From: Bin34 sp965219935
GTDB taxonomy: Bacteria; Chloroflexota; Anaerolineae; Caldilineales; Caldilineaceae
Direction of reading: 5' to 3'
Assembly (NCBI GenBank): GCA_965219935.1
Contig: CBDCOU010000003.1
Span: 2,480,001-2,544,000, forward strand
Length of the DNA: 64,000 nt
Position 1 is the stretch's first letter. Each line of letters begins with the position of its first letter. The position numbers were made by a program, and so were the translations under genes. This document shows positions 45,942-52,897 of the stretch, piece after piece. The notes under the pieces were generated by a model. The model had not been told where the DNA came from, searched no databases, and saw only the letters and a list, made by a program, of their open reading frames with translations.

Positions 45942-46286
45942 CGGTCCGCTTCAGCAGTCCGCGCGCCCGTGCAGTACCATGCGCGGCAGGACCCGCAACC
46001 CCAGTTCGTGCTGCCGGAGGGCTTTCGGCCCGCGACCCGCGTGACGCACACGGTGACGGGTACACCGGTCCACGAGGATGGCACGCCGGTGCCGAACGCG
46101 CCGCCGGCGACCTTCGACCTGACCATCGACCCGAACGGCGAGGTGCGCTACCTGGACAACGCGAAGGTGGACGAGCTGGGCTATGTGGACTACCGCGTGA
46201 CGCACCTGACGTGGCAGACCGGCGAGCCCCCATCCACCTTCGGGACGGAGGCATCCCCGACTGTGGACTCCGATGCATCGAATTGA
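45900..46286 (+). pseudogene. Extra, frame-broken copy of the WD40 C-terminal domain
   Basis: Right after 'GSDAS' of WD40 protein 1, the sequence jumps back to the middle of the shared domain (CATGGGCGGTGTGGACATGC against CAATGGGCGGTGTGGAAAAG). It then repeats the domain to 'ASPTVDSDASN'. A two-base deletion in the GCGCGC run shifts the frame, leaving 'MQYHARQDPQPQFVLPEGF' onward as an isolated frame from 45969. It is a recent unequal-crossover product. Confidence 0.8.
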
Positions 46287-46309
46287 CTGCCGCGAGGAAG
46301 CTGACCGAT

Positions 46310-48757
46310 ATGACCGCGAAGACCCTGATCCGGACCTTGGTCACCTGCCTGTGCCTGCTCTTGGCCATGCCGTCGCCCGGCGTGGCTGGAGAAGCCCCGT
46401 TCGAGTCCCTGCCCATCGGGGCCAAGGCCCGGCTGGGCCGGGGTCAGATTCAGGACGCGCAATATTCACCGGACGGCACACGCCTGGCGGTGGGGAGCAG
46501 CGTGGGCATTTGGTTGTACGACATGCAGACCTATGAAACCACATCCCTGCTCACGGACCATACAGTTGCGGTCGTGAGCGTGGCGTTCAGTCCCGACGGG
46601 AGGACCCTCGCCAGTGTCGATCGGGACGGCGCCATCCGCCTTTGGAACGCGGACACGGGCACTCTCCGGCACACACTCGAAGGTCCATTTGTCTACAGCC
46701 TAGCCTTCAGTCCCGATGGCCGGACCCTCGCCAGTGCCAGTTGGCCCAACACCACCATCCACCTGTGGGACGCGGCTGAGGGCACCCTCCGGCGCACTCT
46801 GGAAAGTCATTCGGGTACTATCGACAGCCTGGCCTTCAGCCCCGACGGCCGGATCCTGGCCACTGGCAACACGGAAGGCACCGTTCATTTGTGGGACGTA
46901 ACCACGGATACCCTCCTACACATCCTGAAGAGCCAAACGGATGAAATCAGCAGCGTAACCTTCAGCCCCGACGGCCGGACCCTCGCCAGTGGTAGTTGGG
47001 ACGACACCATCCAGCTGTGGGACCCGGACACGGGCACTCTCCGGCACACGCTGGAGGGTCATTCGGGTAGTATCCTCAGCTTGGCTTTCAGTCCCGACGG
47101 CCGGACCCTCGTCAGCGGCAGTGTAGACAATACCGCCCGTCTGTGGGACGCGGCCGAGGGCACCCTCCGGCGTACCCTGGAAGGGCATTCGGATGGTATC
47201 CCCAGCGTGGCCTTCAGCCCCGACGGCCGGACCCTCGCCAGTGCCAGTTGGGACAGTACCGTCCAATTCCGGGATACAGCCACATACACCCTCCGCCACA
47301 CTCTGACAGGCCACACGGCATCGGTCCACCGCTTGGCGTTCAGTCCCAACAGCCGGATGCTGGCCAGCGGCGACGAGCGCCGGATGGTGACCAGCGGCGA
47401 CGGGCACGATATCGTCCGCTTGTGGGACACAGCCACATACACCCTCCGCCACACACTGACAGGCCATGAGTTTAAGATCGAGAGTCTGGCCTTCAGTCCC
47501 GACAGCGGCACCTTGGCCAGCGGTGGTTGGGAATCCAGAGGGAAACAGGTGCGAGATACCGTCCGCCTGTGGGATGTGGCCACCGGTTCCCTCCGGCACA
47601 TGCTGGCAGATGATGTGGGCGGGGTCTGGGATCTGGCCTTCAGCCCCGATGGCCGGACCCTCGCCAGTGCCGGCCGGGGGTCTGTTGCCCGCCTGTTTGA
47701 CGTGACCACAGGTTCCCTGCGACACACCCTGGATACCGAAAGTTACGTCTGGCACGTGGCCTTCAGCCCCGACGGCCGGACCCTTGCCACGGGCAGTAAG
47801 TACACTCTCAAACTGTGGGACGCGGATGCAGGCATTCTCCGACACACACTGTGGACCGGGGAAGTCTCCAGCCTGGCCTTCAGTCCCGACGGCCGGATCC
47901 TCGCCAGTGCCAGTTGGGGCTACGGCATCCGTCTGTTGGATGTGGCCACGGGCTCCCTGCAACACTCCTTGGACGACACTGCTGTCGTCCGGGACGTGAC
48001 CTTCAGTCCCGACAGCCGGACCCTGGCCAGCGTCGGGGAGAACCACACCATCCGCCTCTGGGACGCGGACACGGGCACTCTCCGACACATACTGGAAGGA
48101 CATACGGACAGCGTCAAATTTGTGGCTTTCCATCCCGATGGTCGGACCTTGGCCAGCGGCAGTACGGACGCCCCCACCGTCCACCTCTGGGATATGACCA
48201 CCGGCTCCCTGCAGCATATCCTGGAAGGCCATACCAATTACATCACCAGCCTGTTGTTCAGTCCCGATGGCCGGACCCTCGCCAGCGGCAGCATGGACGG
48301 CACAATCCTGTTGTGGGACGTGGTCTCGGAGGCAGCCGCGGGGGATTTCCGCAACCTGGCAACCAATCCCAACGGGCAATGGGCGGTGTGGAAGAGCGGC
48401 ACGACCGTAACGGTCCGCTTCAGCAGTCCGCGCGCACCCGTGCAGTACCATGCGCGGCAGGACCCGCAACCCCAGTTCGTGCTGCCGGAGGGCTTTCGGC
48501 CCGCGACCCGCGTGACGCACACGGTGACGGGTACACCGGTCCACGAGGATGGCACGCCGGTGCCGAACGCGCCGCCGGCGACCTTCGACCTGACCATCGA
48601 CCCGAACGGCGAGGTGCGCTACCTGGACAACGCGAAGGTGGACGAGCTGGGCTATGTGGCCTACCGCGTGACGCACCTGACCTGGCAGGCCGGCGAGCCC
48701 CCATCCACCTTCGGGACGGAGGCATCCCCGACTGTGAACTCCGATGCATCGAATTGA
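46310..48757 (+). CDS. WD40 protein 2, secreted
   Basis: This is 815 residues from ATG 46310 (GAGGAAG upstream). A signal peptide ('TLIRTLVTCLCLLLAMPSP') and the conserved 'EAPFESLPIGAKARLGRG' segment come first. Then 15 WD40 blades of the form 'FSPDGRTLASxSxDxTIRLW' (about residues 45-675) fill two propellers. The shared C-terminal domain follows at about 680-800 ('GDFRNLATNPNGQWAVWKSG', 'VLPEGFRPATRVTHTVTGTP', 'LTIDPNGEVRYLDNAKVDEL'). Propellers are protein-binding scaffolds; the leader places this one outside the cytoplasm. It ends in the array boundary GATGCATCGAATTGAC, 24 bp before the next paralogue. Confidence 0.92.
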   Translation: MTAKTLIRTLVTCLCLLLAMPSPGVAGEAPFESLPIGAKARLGRGQIQDAQYSPDGTRLAVGSSVGIWLYDMQTYETTSLLTDHTVAVVSVAFSPDGRTLASVDRDGAIRLWNADTGTLRHTLEGPFVYSLAFSPDGRTLASASWPNTTIHLWDAAEGTLRRTLESHSGTIDSLAFSPDGRILATGNTEGTVHLWDVTTDTLLHILKSQTDEISSVTFSPDGRTLASGSWDDTIQLWDPDTGTLRHTLEGHSGSILSLAFSPDGRTLVSGSVDNTARLWDAAEGTLRRTLEGHSDGIPSVAFSPDGRTLASASWDSTVQFRDTATYTLRHTLTGHTASVHRLAFSPNSRMLASGDERRMVTSGDGHDIVRLWDTATYTLRHTLTGHEFKIESLAFSPDSGTLASGGWESRGKQVRDTVRLWDVATGSLRHMLADDVGGVWDLAFSPDGRTLASAGRGSVARLFDVTTGSLRHTLDTESYVWHVAFSPDGRTLATGSKYTLKLWDADAGILRHTLWTGEVSSLAFSPDGRILASASWGYGIRLLDVATGSLQHSLDDTAVVRDVTFSPDSRTLASVGENHTIRLWDADTGTLRHILEGHTDSVKFVAFHPDGRTLASGSTDAPTVHLWDMTTGSLQHILEGHTNYITSLLFSPDGRTLASGSMDGTILLWDVVSEAAAGDFRNLATNPNGQWAVWKSGTTVTVRFSSPRAPVQYHARQDPQPQFVLPEGFRPATRVTHTVTGTPVHEDGTPVPNAPPATFDLTIDPNGEVRYLDNAKVDELGYVAYRVTHLTWQAGEPPSTFGTEASPTVNSDASN

Positions 48758-48781
48758 CGTGCCGTGAGGAAGCTGACCGAT

Positions 48782-51274
48782 ATGACCGTGAAGACCCTGA
48801 TCCGGACCCTGGCCACCTGCCTGTGCCTGCTCCTGGTCGTGGCATCACCCGTTGCCGCCCGGGAAGCTCCGTTTGAATCCCTGCCCATCGGGGCCAAGGC
48901 CCGTCTGGGTCGGGGTTGGATTACGAACGCGCAATATTCCCCGGACGGCACACGTCTGGCCGTGGGGAGCAGTGCCGGCATTTGGTTGTACGACACGCAG
49001 ACCTACGAAACCACATCCCTGCTCACGGGCCATACAGGTGCGGTTGTGAACGTGGCGTTCAGTCCCGACGGCCGGACCCTCGCCAGTGCCGGTTGGGACG
49101 ACACCATCCGACTATGGGACCCGGACACGGGAACCCTCCGCCACATACTGGAAGATCCTTCAGATATTGTCTCAAGTAGGGACACCAGCCTGGCCTTCAG
49201 TCCCGACGGCCGGATCCTCGCCAGTGCCCCTCGGACCAACACCGTCCACCTGTGGGACGCGGCTGAGGGCACCCTCCGGCGTACCCTGGAAGGTCCTTCG
49301 GGTTCTATCACCAGCCTGGCCTTCAGCCCCAATGGCCGGATCCTGGCCATCGGGAGTACAGACGGCGTTCAGTTGTGGGATGTAACCAGCACCGTTCAGT
49401 TCTGGGCCGTAACCACGGATACCCTCCTACACAACCTGAAGAGCCCTCCGTATGGAATCACCAGCGTTGCCTTCAGCCCCGACGGCCGGACCCTCGCCAG
49501 CGGTGGTTACTACAATATCGTTCGTTTGTGGGACCCGGACACGGGCACCCTCCGGCGTGTCTTGGAAGATCCTTCGGGTCATATCCTCGGCTGGGCCTAC
49601 GGCCACAACTTCGGCTTGGCCTTCAGCCCCGACGGCACCACATTGGCCAGCGGTGGGTGGAACAACACCATCCACCTGTGGGATCCGGACACGGGCACGC
49701 TCCGGCGTACCTTGGAAAGTCCTTCGGATCGTATCGTCAGCCTGGCCTTCAGTCCCGATGGCCGGTCCCTGGCCAGCGGCGATGCCGACAATGTCGTCCG
49801 CGTGTGGGATACAGCCGCATACACCCTCTACCACACTCTGGAGGGTTACACGGCATTGGTCCGCAGCCTGGCCATCAGCCCCGACGGGCGGCTCCTCGCC
49901 AGCGGTGATGCCGACAATATCGTCCGCGTGTGGGACACAGTCGCACACACCCTCCGCCACACTCTGACAGGCCACGAAGTTGAGATCATCAGCCTGGCCT
50001 TCAGTCCCGACGGCAGCACCTTGGCCAGCGGTGTTCGGTCCTCCGGGAGGGAACGGGTGCGAGATTCCGTCCGCCTGTGGGATGTGGCCACCGGTTCCCT
50101 CCGGCACATGCTGGCAGATACTGTGGGCGGGAGCTTGGATCTGGCCTTCAGCCCCGACGGCCGAACCCTCGCCAGTGCCGGCTGGGGCTTGGGCACCTTC
50201 CTGTTGGACGTGGCCACAGGCTCCCTGCAACACACCCTGGATGACGAAAGTTACGCCTGGCGCGTGGCCTTCAGCCCCGACGGCCGGACCCTGGCCACGG
50301 GCGGTCGGGACACGCTCGAACTGTGGGACGCGGATACAGGCACTCTCCGACACAAACTGTGGACCGGGTACGACATCAGCGTGGTGTTCAGTCCCGACGG
50401 CCGGACCCTCGCCAGCGGCGGAGAGTCCCACGCCATCCAACTCTGGGACGCGGATGCGGGCACTCTCCGACACAAACTGAGAGGACATTCGGATAGCGTC
50501 TGGTCTGTGGCCTTCAGTCCCGACGGCCGGACCCTCGCCAGCGGCAGTGGCGACTCCACTGTCCACCTCTGGGACACGAACACAGGCACTCTCCGACACA
50601 AACTGAGAGGACATTCGGATAGCGTCAGGTCTGTGGCCTTCAGTCCCGACGGCCGAACCCTGGCCAGCGGCAGTCACGACCACACCGTACGCCTCTGGGA
50701 TGTGGACACCGGCTCCCTGCGGCATATCCTGGAAGGCCATACGAATAGAGTCTGGTTTGTGGCTTTCAGTCCCGATGGCCGGACCCTCGCCAGCGGCAGC
50801 TGGGACGGCACAATCCTGTTGTGGGACGTGGTCTCGGAGGCGGCCGCGGGGGACTTCCGCAACCTGGCAACCAATCCCAACGGACACTGGGCGGTGTGGA
50901 AGAGCGACACGACCGTAACGGTCCGCTTCAGCAGTCCGCGCGCGCCCGTGCAGTACCATGCGCGGCAGGACCCGCAACCCCAGTTCGTGCTGCCGGAGGG
51001 CTTTCGGCCCGCAACCCGGGTGACGCACACGGTGACGGGCACGCCGGTCCACGCGGACGGCACGCCGGCGACGCGTTCGGCGCCGGCGACCTTCGATCTG
51101 ACCATCGACCCGAACGGCGAGGTGCGCTACCTGGACAACGCGAAGGTGGACGAGCTGGGCTATGTGGGCTACCGCGTGACGCACCTCATATGGCGGACCA
51201 GCGAGGCTCCGGAGGTACTGTCCACCTCCGGGACGGAGGCATCCCCGACTGTGGACTCCGATGCATCGAATTGA
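48782..51274 (+). CDS. WD40 protein 3, secreted
   Basis: This is 830 residues from ATG 48782 (GAGGAAG upstream). The architecture matches WD40 protein 2: signal peptide ('TLIRTLATCLCLLLVVASPV'), 'ARLGRG' segment, 15 blades, shared C-terminal domain ending 'ASPTVDSDASN'. Several neighbouring blades are almost identical ('GDADNVVRVWD' and 'GDADNIVRVWD'; two copies of 'RHKLRGHSDSV'), showing internal blade duplication after the gene duplication. In the C-terminal domain the stretch 'HEDGTPVPNAPP' of paralogue 2 is replaced by 'HADGTPATRSAP'. It is the last intact gene of the array. Confidence 0.92.
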   Translation: MTVKTLIRTLATCLCLLLVVASPVAAREAPFESLPIGAKARLGRGWITNAQYSPDGTRLAVGSSAGIWLYDTQTYETTSLLTGHTGAVVNVAFSPDGRTLASAGWDDTIRLWDPDTGTLRHILEDPSDIVSSRDTSLAFSPDGRILASAPRTNTVHLWDAAEGTLRRTLEGPSGSITSLAFSPNGRILAIGSTDGVQLWDVTSTVQFWAVTTDTLLHNLKSPPYGITSVAFSPDGRTLASGGYYNIVRLWDPDTGTLRRVLEDPSGHILGWAYGHNFGLAFSPDGTTLASGGWNNTIHLWDPDTGTLRRTLESPSDRIVSLAFSPDGRSLASGDADNVVRVWDTAAYTLYHTLEGYTALVRSLAISPDGRLLASGDADNIVRVWDTVAHTLRHTLTGHEVEIISLAFSPDGSTLASGVRSSGRERVRDSVRLWDVATGSLRHMLADTVGGSLDLAFSPDGRTLASAGWGLGTFLLDVATGSLQHTLDDESYAWRVAFSPDGRTLATGGRDTLELWDADTGTLRHKLWTGYDISVVFSPDGRTLASGGESHAIQLWDADAGTLRHKLRGHSDSVWSVAFSPDGRTLASGSGDSTVHLWDTNTGTLRHKLRGHSDSVRSVAFSPDGRTLASGSHDHTVRLWDVDTGSLRHILEGHTNRVWFVAFSPDGRTLASGSWDGTILLWDVVSEAAAGDFRNLATNPNGHWAVWKSDTTVTVRFSSPRAPVQYHARQDPQPQFVLPEGFRPATRVTHTVTGTPVHADGTPATRSAPATFDLTIDPNGEVRYLDNAKVDELGYVGYRVTHLIWRTSEAPEVLSTSGTEASPTVDSDASN

Positions 51275-51660
51275 CTGAGAACGGAGCCGCGGCCCGCGTC
51301 CGCGGCACGGCATGATGTCGGAGTGCAAACCGCGTTGCCGGATCCGACACCCATGTGACGCGGGCAGCTTTGGCCCCGCGGCAGGCACTGCAAGGCCATG
51401 CGGACATCCATCGGTCCGCGGCTCCATGATGGGACCGCGACCGCCAGTCTGCCGTAGGTTGGCACGGGACATGCACCCTGTCCGATACCGGCCCACGGCA
51501 CAACCGCCTTGCCCGTTGCTGTCCCGATCCGCGGCCTGGCTCCGAATACCGCAGTCCGTTTCGCAAAGGCCGGAGCGCGGAGGAACGAGGGGCTTCAGGT
51601 GGCTGTGCGCGCGGCCGCCGGCGGGGAATTGAGGCTGGCATCCGCGCCGTTACGTTGAGC
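51275..51660. other. Stretch after the WD40 array; no gene
   Basis: No coding frame is supported. It begins with the array boundary sequence and ends at the remnant of an LRR gene start. Confidence 0.45.
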
Positions 51661-51684
51661 TGACGCCCTGCTCCCGTTCCGCCG

Positions 51685-51732
51685 CGGTCGCTAACCCGAC
51701 ACTCCACCCCAGCAGGCACAGGCCGAGGCTCA
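51685..51732 (-). pseudogene. Remnant of an LRR gene 5' end, left of the IS630 insertion
   Basis: CACCCCAGCAGGCACAGGCC, then GAGGCTCA, aligns with the signal-peptide codons of LRR protein 3 near 55743-55775. The match resumes at 52863 on the other side of the IS630 element (CAGTCCGCGCCGGAACCACG) and runs to about 52897. This was a further LRR gene start located just beyond the 3' end of LRR protein 3. Confidence 0.7.
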
Positions 51733-51734
51733 TA

Positions 51735-52859
51735 CCAATCCATCATGTTTGTATTACTTGTGTGTCGACGGCCAGGGCCGTCAGGGTGTCCCGGATCCAG
51801 CCCCAGCCGCACAGTTGCCGCACCCGCGCCGGGTCCGCCTGCCAGGCCCTCAGGATCGGTTCCAAGGCTTCCTTTTTGGCCTCCAGGGTCGGATAGACCC
51901 GGTCTCCCAGGGCCCGGCGCAGCTCCTGGAAGAAGCGCTCCACCGGGTTCAGTTCGGGCGCGTAGGGCGGCTGCACCACCTGCGGGGCCGGCAGGGCCTG
52001 CACATCCCCGCTCTTGTGGCCGCCGGCCCCGTCCCAGACCCAGCCGTCGATGCCCGGCTCCTCGGCCCAGGTCCCCCAGATGCGGGTCATCTCCTCACTC
52101 TTCATGTTGGCCTGCCATGCCCACCACAACTGTCCCGTCAGCGGATTGAGAGCCACCGCCACGTAGGTGTAGGTCCGGCTGATCTGCGTCGTCCGGGTCA
52201 CCGCCACCCCGCGCGGCGCCCACGCCTTGCGCACCGTGTTCCACAGGCCCAGACGCATCTCGTCGCCCCACACGATCCCCTGCCCCGCCTTCAGGCCGAC
52301 CGCCTTCAGCCGTTCGCCGAGCCCCCTTTTTTCCAGGTCGCCTGGACCTGGGCATCCGCCTTCGTGTGCCGGGGCCGGGGGACCTTCAGCCCGATCCCCA
52401 GCCGTGGCAGCAGCGTGTACAGGCTGCCCACCGTGTAGACCACCCCGAACTGCGCCTCGATCCAGTCCCGTACCTCCTGCGCCGTCGCAAAGACCCCCTG
52501 GGCCGCTTCCGCCACCACCTGGGCCTGCTGCGCCTCCGTCAGATAGCAGGGCTTGCCCGGCCCACCCCGCCGATGGGCCCGCACCTCGGCCAGCCCGCCG
52601 GACCGGTACCAACGCAGCCACAGCTGTATGGAATTCCGGCTGACCCCCACCGCGGCCGCCACGGCCGTCGGCCCCTGCCCTTGGCGCAACAGCCACAGCG
52701 CATGCAGCCGCGTGCGCACTTCGGTCACCTTTTCCGCCCGGTACTGCTGGTGCAGGGCCGCCGCCGTGTCCTCGCAGTCCCAAGCAATGCTGACCTTGCG
52801 GGTCATGCTCCCCCTGTACTGTCGTCAACACATCAAGTACTAAAAGTATAATGGGTTGG
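51735..52859 (-). mobile_element. IS630-family insertion sequence
   Basis: It is about 1125 bp, flanked by TA (51733-51734 and 52860-52861), the IS630 target duplication. Imperfect terminal inverted repeats of about 40 bp: CCAATCCATCATGTTTGTAT and CCAACCCATTATACTTTTAG, continuing to TGTGTCGACG and TGTGTTGACG. It carries one two-frame transposase gene and interrupts an LRR gene remnant. Confidence 0.85.
51743..52806 (-). CDS. IS630-family transposase, two frames joined by a slippery A6G5 run
   Basis: Frame 1 (52806 to about 52308, 166 codons) encodes the helix-turn-helix half: 'GPTAVAAAVGVSRNSIQLWL' and 'TAQEVRDWIEAQFGVVY'. Frame 2 (to 51743) encodes the DDE half: 'GIVWGDEMRLGL', 'DGWVWDGAGGHKS' and 'YAPELNPVERFFQELRR'. 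The frames overlap at A6G5 (52332-52322 on the minus strand); a -1 shift there joins 'VQATWKK' to 'RGLGERLKAVGLK'. A-run frameshifting, ribosomal or transcriptional, is used by some IS630 elements, so the gene may be functional. The stop lies inside the terminal repeat. Confidence 0.88.
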
Positions 52860-52897
52860 TATCAGTCCGCGCCGGAACCACGCGGGCCGCGTCCGGA

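Noticed and set aside
43544..51496. Long minus-strand frames opposite the WD40 array
   Set aside because: They are periodic shadows of the WD40 repeats, with a repeating 'EGARGRVPQ'-type product and no domain identity.
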